Origin: Acidimicrobiaceae bacterium
Lineage (GTDB): Bacteria > Actinomycetota > Acidimicrobiia > Acidimicrobiales > RAAP-2
Length of the DNA: 64,000 nucleotides
NCBI GenBank assembly: GCA_027314705.1
Contig: DAHVAJ010000061.1
Span: forward strand, 1 to 64,000
Direction: 5' to 3'
Below are positions 9,222 through 15,713 of the stretch, piece after piece; positions within the stretch are counted from its first letter, which is position 1; the number at the start of each line of letters is the position of its first letter. The notes under the pieces are model-generated. The model searched no databases. It was not told the DNA's origin and saw only the letters and a program-made list of their open reading frames with translations. The position numbers and the translations under genes were made by a program.

Positions 9222-9848
9222 ATGCAGCCTGCCACGGAACCGGCCGGCGACAGCGTCGCCGCGCGCCGACGCGCCGTGGTGCTCGCCGGGCACGTGGGCG
9301 ACGTCGCCCGGGCCCGGGCCGGACTCACCGACGAGGCCGCCCGGGTGCGCGCCAGTGCCCTCGGTGCGCTCGCCCGACTCGGGCGGCTCGCCGACGGGGA
9401 ACTCGCACGGGGGCTCGCCGACGCCGACCCCGGGGTGCGTCGCCGAGCCTGTGAGCTGGCGGCGGGGGCCCCCGACGTCGCTGTGGCCCCGGCCCTCTCG
9501 GACCCCGACGCCTCGGTGGTGGAGATGGCGGCGTGGTCCCTCGGCGAGCGGGGCGAGCGGGGAGCTGTTGCCGCCCTGGGCGCGCTGGCCGCACCCCGGG
9601 GAGGACATCCCGATCCGCTGTGCCGGGAGGCGGCCGTCGCCGCGCTGGGCGCCATCGGGGACCGGGCCGGCCTCCCGGCCGTGCTGGCCGCGCTGGCCGA
9701 CAAGCCGGCGGTGCGCCGGCGGGCGGCGGCCGCCCTCGCCGCCTTCGACGGCCCGGAGGTCGACGCCGCCCTGCACCGGTGCCTCGCGGACCGTGACTGG
9801 CAGGTCCGCCAGGTGGCCGAGGACCTCCTTTCGGACGATCCCGGGTAG
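9222..9848 (+). CDS. HEAT-repeat protein
   Basis: The protein has 208 residues and is built almost entirely of Ala/Arg/Leu-rich helical repeats of about 30 residues (VRASALGALARLG, VRRRACELAAG, CREAAVAALGAIGD, VRRRAAAALAAFD, WQVRQVAEDLLSD). This is the pattern of HEAT or PBS-lyase-like repeats, a scaffold for protein binding, with no catalytic residues. There is no signal peptide or membrane segment, so it is probably cytoplasmic. It is transcribed divergently from the PDZ/Lon protease with only 9 nt between start codons, and it converges on the mreB-like gene 13 nt downstream. Its partner is unknown. Confidence 0.75.
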   Translation: MQPATEPAGDSVAARRRAVVLAGHVGDVARARAGLTDEAARVRASALGALARLGRLADGELARGLADADPGVRRRACELAAGAPDVAVAPALSDPDASVVEMAAWSLGERGERGAVAALGALAAPRGGHPDPLCREAAVAALGAIGDRAGLPAVLAALADKPAVRRRAAAALAAFDGPEVDAALHRCLADRDWQVRQVAEDLLSDDPG

Positions 9849-9861
9849 GACCTGGCGCCGG

Positions 9862-10866
9862 TCAGGACTCGGCCGCGGCGAAGATGGGACGCAGGCTGTC
9901 GAAGGACTCGAGGCAGAGGCCGGCTCCCTGGACCACGCACTCGAGCGGCGTCGGGACCAGGTGGACCACTACTTCGGTCTCCTGGGCGATGCGGTCGGCG
10001 AGGCCCCGCAGCAGCGCACCGCCGCCGACCAGGTGGATGCCTTCGTAGATGATGTCCTGGGCCAGCTCGGGCGGCGCGTCGGACAGGCAGGCGAGGACGG
10101 TCTCGACGATGAGGTCGACCTGTTCGCGCAGGGCGTCGCGGACCTCGGCGGCGGTGAGCACCACCGTCCGGGGCTGTCCGGTGGTGACCTCCCGGCCCCG
10201 GACCTCGGCCCGGGCCTCGCCCGGCTGGGGCAGCGCAGACCCGATGGCCAGCTTGATCTCCTCACCGGTGCGCTCGCCGATGGCCATGCCGTACTTCGTG
10301 CGCACGTAGGCCTGGATGGCGGCGTCCATGTCGAAGCCTCCGCACCGGATGGCCCGGGACGCCACCACCCCGCCCAGCGAGATGACGGCCGTCTCGGTGG
10401 TTCCGCCGCCCACGTCGACCACCATGTTGCCCACCGGCTCGTGGATGTCCAGGCCGGCCCCGATGGCCGCGGCCATGGGCTGTTCGATGAGGTGGGCGGC
10501 GGCGGCGCCGGCCCGCCGGGCCGCCTCCTTGACCGCCCGGCGCTCGACCGAGGTGATGGCCGAGGGGACGCAGATGAGTACCTTGGGTCGGGTGAGCTTG
10601 GTCAGTCCGGCGCGCCGCAACAGGAGCCGGAGCATGCGCTCGGTGATGTCGAAGTCGGTGATGGCCCCCTCGCGCAGCGGGCGGACGGCGACGATGTACC
10701 CGGGCGTGCGCCCGATCATCTGCCACGCCTCGTCCCCCACCGCCAGCACCTCCTGGGTGCGGGTGTTGAGCGCGATCACCGTGGGTTGGTTGAGGATGAT
10801 CCCGCGTCCCTTGGCGAAGATCAGGGTGTTGGCCGTCCCGAGATCGATTGCGAGGTCCCTGGCCAC
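9862..10866 (-). CDS. mreB: MreB-like actin homologue
   Basis: The protein has 334 residues. The actin-fold phosphate loops are visible: phosphate 1 in DLAIDLGTANTLIF near the N-terminus, phosphate 2 in NMVVDVGGGTTETAVISLGG around 155-175, and the adenosine motif LVGGGALLRGL near 285. These match MreB/Mbl, which polymerise under the membrane and guide cell-wall synthesis. The GTG start is supported by TACGAT 6 nt upstream. No mreC, mreD or rodA lies beside it. The next gene, divergent after 111 nt, is an HtrA-like protein. It ends 13 nt from the convergent HEAT-repeat gene. Confidence 0.9.
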   Translation of the reverse strand: MARDLAIDLGTANTLIFAKGRGIILNQPTVIALNTRTQEVLAVGDEAWQMIGRTPGYIVAVRPLREGAITDFDITERMLRLLLRRAGLTKLTRPKVLICVPSAITSVERRAVKEAARRAGAAAAHLIEQPMAAAIGAGLDIHEPVGNMVVDVGGGTTETAVISLGGVVASRAIRCGGFDMDAAIQAYVRTKYGMAIGERTGEEIKLAIGSALPQPGEARAEVRGREVTTGQPRTVVLTAAEVRDALREQVDLIVETVLACLSDAPPELAQDIIYEGIHLVGGGALLRGLADRIAQETEVVVHLVPTPLECVVQGAGLCLESFDSLRPIFAAAES

Positions 10867-10872
10867 CCCGTC

Positions 10873-10878
10873 ATCGTA
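10873..10878 (-). promoter_or_regulatory. -10 box TACGAT, leaderless start
   Basis: TACGAT on the minus strand, 6 nt before the GTG start of the MreB-like gene; no ribosome binding site is present. Confidence 0.5.
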
Positions 10879-10964
10879 GGGCGGTCCCCGGACCCTCCGG
10901 GGAGGCGCCCCGGCGCCGGGCGGTGCGGCACGGTAGGTGACCGTCTTTCGCGAGTGCCGGCCGG

Positions 10965-10970
10965 TAGCCT
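10965..10970 (+). promoter_or_regulatory. -10 box TAGCCT, leaderless start
   Basis: TAGCCT lies 7 nt before the GTG at 10978 with no Shine-Dalgarno between. This supports the GTG over the ATG at 11047 as start. Confidence 0.6.
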
Positions 10971-10977
10971 CTCCGCC

Positions 10978-12165
10978 GTGCGCGACGAGTACCCGGGGGG
11001 TGGAGGCGCCCTTCCCGATGACAGTCGGGACGGGGACGGTGGGCCGATGCGCGGGTGGATCCCCCCCGACGACCGCCTGTGGCGGCACCCCTCGGAAGCG
11101 GGCGGCGCCCCTGCGGGACGGATCACGGCCCCACCAGGCCGGGCTGCGCCGATCATGCTCGCCGGCGTCACCGTGGGGCTCGTGTTCGTGCTCCTGACCG
11201 CTGGCATCGTGGTCGCCACCTCGACGGCGGACCGCGGCCCCGCCCCCACCACGGCCACCTTCACGGGAGTCCCGACCACGCAGGCGGGCACGCCCCCCGC
11301 CGTGGCCTCCCGGATGACCTCGGCGGCGACGGCGCTCCTGCCCTCGACGGTCGCCCTGATCGTCGTGCGCAACGGCGGGACGGTGGAGGGGACCGGCGTG
11401 GTGGCCGAGGCGGGCGGCATCATCGCCACCCTCTGCTCCCTCGTGGACGGCGCCCGATCCATCACCGCCGTCGAACCGGACGGCGCCCGGCGCCCGGCGA
11501 CGCTCCTCGCCACCGACCCGACCTCGGGCATCGCCGTCGTCCGGATCGACGACGACCTGCCCGCCGCCACCTTCGCCGCCGGCGACCCGGCGCCGGGCAG
11601 CCTGGCCTGGGCGCTCTCCGAGCGGGTGGCCGCAGGCACCGCCCCGCTCTCCGCTCGCCTCTACGGTGGCACGGTCACGGCGTCGGGCCGGGCCCAGGGG
11701 ACCGGCACCGTGGCCGCCTTCGCCTCGACCGCGGTGGCCACCCCGCTCAGCGCGGCCGACATCGGCTGTCCACTGGTCGACCGGGCGGGCACGGTGGTCG
11801 GCGTCCTGGACCAGGTGGTGGTCACGCCCCGCGGGGTCGAGTCCGTCTTCCTCCCCGCCCAGCTGGTGCGGGTCGTGGCCGACCAGCTCGTGGCCGGCGG
11901 CACGATCGTCCAGGGAGCGCTCGGTGCCGCCGCCGTCGACGCACCCGGCACCGACGGCGCCGTGCTGGCCACCATCGATCCCGACGGTGCCGCCGCCGTG
12001 TCGGGCCTGGCGGCCGGCGACGTCGTGACCTCCGTCAACGGGGCACCGGTCCACTCGGCGGCCGAACTGCGCACGCGCCTGTACGCACAACCCCCGGGCA
12101 CCCAGGTCGTCGTCGGCTTCGTCCGAGCGGGCGCCACCTCCACCGTCGACGTCGTGCTGGAGTGA
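10978..12165 (+). CDS. HtrA-like membrane protein with trypsin-fold and PDZ domains
   Basis: The protein has 395 residues. A short acidic N-terminus leads to PPDDRLWRHPSE, a motif I associate with actinobacterial membrane-anchored HtrA relatives. One membrane segment (about 60-84) follows, then a trypsin-like beta-barrel (about 115-300) and a C-terminal PDZ domain (about 310-395, SGLAAGDVVTSVNGAPVHS). The usual GNSGGP around the catalytic Ser reads DIGCPLVDRAGTVVG here. The His region, normally TNxHV, reads ATLCSLV. The protease triad therefore looks lost, and this is more likely a sensor or scaffold than an active enzyme. The start is chosen from the TAGCCT box. The mreB-like gene is divergent. 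Confidence 0.8.
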   Translation: MRDEYPGGGGALPDDSRDGDGGPMRGWIPPDDRLWRHPSEAGGAPAGRITAPPGRAAPIMLAGVTVGLVFVLLTAGIVVATSTADRGPAPTTATFTGVPTTQAGTPPAVASRMTSAATALLPSTVALIVVRNGGTVEGTGVVAEAGGIIATLCSLVDGARSITAVEPDGARRPATLLATDPTSGIAVVRIDDDLPAATFAAGDPAPGSLAWALSERVAAGTAPLSARLYGGTVTASGRAQGTGTVAAFASTAVATPLSAADIGCPLVDRAGTVVGVLDQVVVTPRGVESVFLPAQLVRVVADQLVAGGTIVQGALGAAAVDAPGTDGAVLATIDPDGAAAVSGLAAGDVVTSVNGAPVHSAAELRTRLYAQPPGTQVVVGFVRAGATSTVDVVLE

Positions 12166-12206
12166 GGCCGCCCCGGGCCGGCGCACGGACCGCGGCGGGT
12201 GGGCCG

Positions 12207-12212
12207 TAGCAT
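12207..12212 (+). promoter_or_regulatory. -10 box TAGCAT, leaderless start
   Basis: TAGCAT followed by 6 nt (TGGGAC) and the ATG at 12219; no Shine-Dalgarno. Confidence 0.6.
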
Positions 12213-12218
12213 TGGGAC

Positions 12219-13457
12219 ATGGCACCGTCCGACCCCGGGGACCCGGCGAACCCCTTCCAGTCGCTCCTCGGCGACCTCGTCCAGATGCTCGGGACGCAGG
12301 GGGCCGATTCGTGGGAGACGACGCGGACCTTCGCCCTCCAGGTGGCGACGGGCGGGAGCCCGGAAGCCAACGTCGAGCCGCTGCAACGCATCGCCGTCGA
12401 GCAGCTCTCCCGGGTTGCCGAGCTCAACGTGACCGAAGCGACCGGCCTGCCCGTCTCGCCCGATGGCCGGCGGCTCACCTGCGTGCCGGTGGGACGCGGG
12501 GAGTGGACCGCCCGTGCTCTCGAGTCCTGGCGCCCCGTGCTCACGGCCATGGCCGCCCGACCCGAGACACCCCCGACACCGGCGGCGGGAGCCGCACCCG
12601 ACCTGGTCGCCACTGACGGCGACGCCGGTTTCGCGGCCCTCCTCGGACAGTGGGCCACGGCCATCGGGCCCATGCTCTTCGGCCTGCAGATCGGCTCGGT
12701 CGTCGGCCACCTGGCCCAGCGGGCACTGGGGCAGTACCCCCTGGCTCTGCCGTGGGCACCTGCCGACGAGCTGATCCTCGTCACCGCGAACATCACCGCC
12801 TTCGCCGAGGACTGGAGCCTCCCCGAGGAGGAGACCCTGCTGTGGGTGTGCGCCCGGGAGCTCGCCACCCACTCCGTCCTCAGCCGACCGACCACACGGG
12901 TGCACTTCGAGAAGCTGCTCCTGTCCATGGCCGAGGGCCAGGCCGCCGCCCAGCGGGACCTCACCACCCGGCTGCAGGGCATGCTCGGGCCGGGCGGACC
13001 GTCCGGTGACATGGACCTCGAGTCGCTCCAGGGGATGATGGGCGATCCCGAGGCGCTGCTCGGCGACCTCCTCACCCCCGAGTCACGCCGCACCTCGGAT
13101 CAGCTCACCTCCCTGGCCGTCGTGGTCGACGGCTACGCCGATCACATCGCGGCCGTGGTCGGGGAGCGGCTGGTGGGCTCGCACGCCGCCCTGGCCGAGG
13201 CCTGGTACCGGCGCCGCACCGAGCGGGGCAAGGGCGAGGAGGCGGCCGGGGCCCTCTTCGGGCTCGACCTCGACCAGGCCCAGGTCGACCGGGGCCGGGC
13301 CTTCGTCGCCGGGGTGCTCGAACGGGCCGGCGAGGACGGGCTGGCCCGACTGTGGACCGGTGCGCGCACCCTGCCCACCCCGAACGAGGTCGACGCTCCG
13401 GGCCTCTGGCTCGAGCGGATCGACCTCCCCGACCCCGACGGACCGCCGGTGGACTGA
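12219..13457 (+). CDS. Zincin-like protein (DUF2342/TIGR03624 relative) with altered metal motif
   Basis: The protein has 412 residues. The architecture resembles the actinobacterial putative hydrolases of the DUF2342 family: a helical N-terminus, a GSVVGHLAQRALGQYPLALP segment, then a helix where family members carry HExxH. Here that helix reads W209-V-C-A-R-E-L-A-T-H218. One His is retained, but the first His and the Glu are not in register. Zinc binding and hydrolysis are therefore doubtful. A long helical C-terminus follows, with YADHIAAVVGERLVG. There is no signal peptide. It is the only gene on its transcript, 53 nt after the HtrA-like gene. The function is unknown. Confidence 0.7.
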   Translation: MAPSDPGDPANPFQSLLGDLVQMLGTQGADSWETTRTFALQVATGGSPEANVEPLQRIAVEQLSRVAELNVTEATGLPVSPDGRRLTCVPVGRGEWTARALESWRPVLTAMAARPETPPTPAAGAAPDLVATDGDAGFAALLGQWATAIGPMLFGLQIGSVVGHLAQRALGQYPLALPWAPADELILVTANITAFAEDWSLPEEETLLWVCARELATHSVLSRPTTRVHFEKLLLSMAEGQAAAQRDLTTRLQGMLGPGGPSGDMDLESLQGMMGDPEALLGDLLTPESRRTSDQLTSLAVVVDGYADHIAAVVGERLVGSHAALAEAWYRRRTERGKGEEAAGALFGLDLDQAQVDRGRAFVAGVLERAGEDGLARLWTGARTLPTPNEVDAPGLWLERIDLPDPDGPPVD

Positions 13458-13472
13458 GCCGGCGCCGGGCGG

Positions 13473-13811
13473 TCAGGCCGGCGTCTCGGCCGCCGGTGCG
13501 GCACCGGAGGGCACGGCCGGAGCCTCGTCCTCCGGTTGGCCGAGGTCCCACTCGAGCAACAGGTTCTCGCGTTCGGCGTCGCGGACGACCCGCTCCCGGT
13601 TGCGCCGGAACTGCGGATCGTGCGGGGGCAGGAGCACGAGCCGGGCGTTGGTGCGGCGCCGGAACTCCTCGATCAGCGCCGGGTCGCCGAAGTCCGAGCG
13701 GACGTCCCAGTGGGGTGCCACCGGGCCCAGGTAGACGATCCGGATGTGGCCGACCGGCGGCTGAGGCTCCTCGTCCTCCTCGGGGAGGATCGGATCGTCG
13801 GGGGGCGTCAT
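13473..13811 (-). CDS. Small conserved-looking protein, unknown function
   Basis: The protein has 112 residues. The central 60 residues look like a compact alpha/beta domain (GHIRIVYLGPVAPHWDVRSD, then NARLVLLPPHDPQF). It is flanked by an acidic Pro-rich N-terminus and an Ala/Pro-rich C-terminus, both probably disordered. I do not recognise a family. A Shine-Dalgarno (AGGAGGA) precedes the ATG and a TAGGAT box lies about 34 nt upstream, so it is expressed from its own leadered transcript. It converges on the zincin-like gene (15 nt apart). Confidence 0.65.
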   Translation of the reverse strand: MTPPDDPILPEEDEEPQPPVGHIRIVYLGPVAPHWDVRSDFGDPALIEEFRRRTNARLVLLPPHDPQFRRNRERVVRDAERENLLLEWDLGQPEDEAPAVPSGAAPAAETPA

Positions 13812-13844
13812 GGTGGCGGGTCCTCCTCGGGGCTGGACAGGCCG

Positions 13845-13850
13845 ATCCTA
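13845..13850 (-). promoter_or_regulatory. -10 box TAGGAT
   Basis: TAGGAT on the minus strand, about 34 nt upstream of the small gene's ATG. Unlike most promoters here it leaves room for a short leader with AGGAGGA. Confidence 0.45.
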
Positions 13851-14123
13851 CCCGGCTCCCCGACCGACCCCGGGCACGGCGCCGGGGTGGCCGCCGGCGG
13901 ACCCGTCCCGGTCGCGAGGGCGTCCTACTTGTCTAAGAAGTCCCAGGTCCCCGATAAGAATCTGGTCAGGATAGTCGCAGAAGGGCCGGAATCCACCCGA
14001 CCCGGTGTTGCACCGTGTGACACTTCAGAGGCGAAGGACGCAGCAGGAGCCCGGTCGGGAGCAGGGGCCGACGGACCGCTCGTCCCACGACGACAGTCAC
14101 GACGACAGGACGACGGAGGAACC
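13851..14123. other. Intergenic region upstream of whiB
   Basis: No gene seen. The part from 13925 to 13985 is clearly richer in A/T than its surroundings and probably holds the whiB promoter, but no -35/-10 pair stands out enough to call. The stretch next to the gene carries the ribosome binding site GGAGGA. Confidence 0.5.
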
Positions 14124-14366
14124 ATGGACACGGAATGGATGGCCGAGGGGAAGTGCAAGGAACTCTCACCGACCATCTTCTTCCCGAGCGACGGCGTGGG
14201 CGTGCAGGCGGCGCAGAAGATCTGCGCCGAGTGCCCGGTGGCCGGCCTGTGCCTCGAGTACGCGCTCGATGAGCGGATCGACCACGGGGTCTGGGGCGGC
14301 AAGTCGGAGCGGGAGCGTCGGCGCATCCTTCGGCGACGCCGGGTGTCGCGGGCCATCGCCGTCTGA
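14124..14366 (+). CDS. whiB: WhiB-family iron-sulfur transcription regulator
   Basis: The protein has 80 residues. The four cluster-binding Cys are C11, C34, C37 and C43 (C-x22-C-x2-C-x5-C). The signature turn GVWGGKSERERR and a basic C-terminus (RRILRRRRVSR) for DNA contact follow. WhiB proteins bind a 4Fe-4S cluster and usually act with the principal sigma factor as redox or NO-responsive regulators. The ATG at 14124 has GGAGGA 6 nt upstream. It is followed after 23 nt by ftcD. Which WhiB class it belongs to cannot be decided by eye; it resembles the WhiB1/WhiB2 size class. Confidence 0.95.
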   Translation: MDTEWMAEGKCKELSPTIFFPSDGVGVQAAQKICAECPVAGLCLEYALDERIDHGVWGGKSERERRRILRRRRVSRAIAV

Positions 14367-14389
14367 GGACCACCCGAGGGACCGGCGAC

Positions 14390-15268
14390 GTGGCCGGACC
14401 GGAGTCTCCGGCCGAGTGCGTCGTCAACATCTCCGAGGGGCGTGACCGCAGGGTCGTCGATGCTGTGGCCGGCGCCGCCGGGTCCACCCTTCTCGACGTC
14501 CACGTCGACGGCGACCACCATCGCTCAGTCCTGACCCTGGGCGGCGGCCTGGCGGAGGTGGAGGATGCGGCCCGGGCCGTGACCACCGAGGCCGTGGCCC
14601 GGATCGACCTCTCCTCCCACGCCGGCGCCCATCCCCGCCTCGGCGCGGTCGACGTCGTCCCCTTCGTCCCCCTGGGGCTGGCCGGCCGCGCGGCCACCCC
14701 CTTCGGAGCGACCCGGGACGCCCGGGACGCCTTCTGCGCCTGGGCCGGCGCCGAGCTCGCCCTCCCCTGCTTCTGCTACGGCCCGGAGCGCAGCCTGCCC
14801 GAGGTGCGCCGCGGCGCCTTTCGCACGCTTGCACCCGACGCCGGCCCGCCTCGACCGCACCCCACGGCCGGCGCGGTGGCCGTCGGGGTGCGATCGGTGC
14901 TGGTCGCCTACAACGTCTGGATCGCGCCGGCCCTCGAGGGCCCGGACGGACCGGCCGCGGCCCTCGGCGCCGCCCGGATCCTGGCCGACCGGCTCCGGTG
15001 CCCGGGCCTGCGCACCCTCGGGCTGGCTGTGTCCGGAGGTGCCCAGGTCAGCTGCAACGTCACCGAACCGGACGGGATACGTCTCACCGACGTCTTCGAC
15101 GCGGTGAGCGAGGGGGCAACGGCCCTCGGGTGCCGGACCGTCCGGGGTGAGCTCGTCGGGCTGCTGCCGGCCTCGGCGCTGGCCGCCGTCCCGCCGACAC
15201 GGTGGCCCGAGATCGGCGTCGACGCCTCGGTCACCATCGAGGCCCGCCTGGCGACCGGACGAGGCTGA
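14390..15268 (+). CDS. ftcD: Glutamate formimidoyltransferase (FtcD N-terminal type)
   Basis: The protein has 292 residues. The N-terminus ECVVNISEGRD and the following HHRSVLTLGG, SHAGAHPRLGAVDVVPFVP and CFCYGPERSLPEVRRG segments are the formiminotransferase core that binds folate and formiminoglutamate. The family transfers the formimino group from formiminoglutamate to tetrahydrofolate at the end of histidine breakdown. The cyclodeaminase domain found in the fused enzyme is absent. No hut genes lie nearby. The start is GTG with GAGGGA upstream. It is probably co-transcribed with the upstream whiB gene and faces a second whiB gene convergently. Confidence 0.88.
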   Translation: MAGPESPAECVVNISEGRDRRVVDAVAGAAGSTLLDVHVDGDHHRSVLTLGGGLAEVEDAARAVTTEAVARIDLSSHAGAHPRLGAVDVVPFVPLGLAGRAATPFGATRDARDAFCAWAGAELALPCFCYGPERSLPEVRRGAFRTLAPDAGPPRPHPTAGAVAVGVRSVLVAYNVWIAPALEGPDGPAAALGAARILADRLRCPGLRTLGLAVSGGAQVSCNVTEPDGIRLTDVFDAVSEGATALGCRTVRGELVGLLPASALAAVPPTRWPEIGVDASVTIEARLATGRG

Positions 15269-15289
15269 ACGCCCGGCAGGTCGCCCTGC

Positions 15290-15565
15290 TCAGGAGGCGG
15301 CCGCCCGCCGCTGCATGGCCCGCTGGCGCCGGAGCCGGCGCCGCTCACGCTCGGACAACCCCCCCCAGATGCCGAACTTCTCGCCGTTGGCCAGTGCGTA
15401 CTCGAGGCAGTCCTCGCGCACCACGCACCCTCGGCAGACCTCCTTCGCCTCGCGGGTCGACGCCCCCCGCTCGGGGAAGAAGAGGTCGGGGTCGACCCCC
15501 ATGCAATTCGCCTTCGTCTGCCAGGTCCGCTCCTGGGGCCCGTACATCAACGAGACCATGTCCAT
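15290..15565 (-). CDS. whiB: WhiB-family iron-sulfur transcription regulator (second copy)
   Basis: The protein has 91 residues. The cluster ligands are C21, C44, C47 and C53, followed by FGIWGGLSERERRRLRRQ, which is diagnostic of the family. The ATG at 15565 has GGGAGG 7 nt upstream and is preferred over an in-frame ATG 6 nt further in and over longer forms. The 148-nt gap before the next gene (15566-15713) is A/T-rich around 15620-15690 and includes TGTAACTACA, whose ends TGTA/TACA are inverted; it is the likely promoter and operator region. It differs enough from the whiB at 14124 to be a distinct paralogue rather than a recent duplicate. Confidence 0.95.
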   Translation of the reverse strand: MDMVSLMYGPQERTWQTKANCMGVDPDLFFPERGASTREAKEVCRGCVVREDCLEYALANGEKFGIWGGLSERERRRLRRQRAMQRRAAAS

Positions 15566-15713
15566 CGCCAGACCTCCCTCCCACTTTTGCCTGCGGTTCG
15601 CCCACACCGCATGGCACGCGTGTAACTACAGATATGTCATCCTTCCCGATGCGACGCGGAAACGCAAGAGAAAATGCCGCTTGTGATCGGAAGCGCAACC
15701 GGTCGCGTACGGG

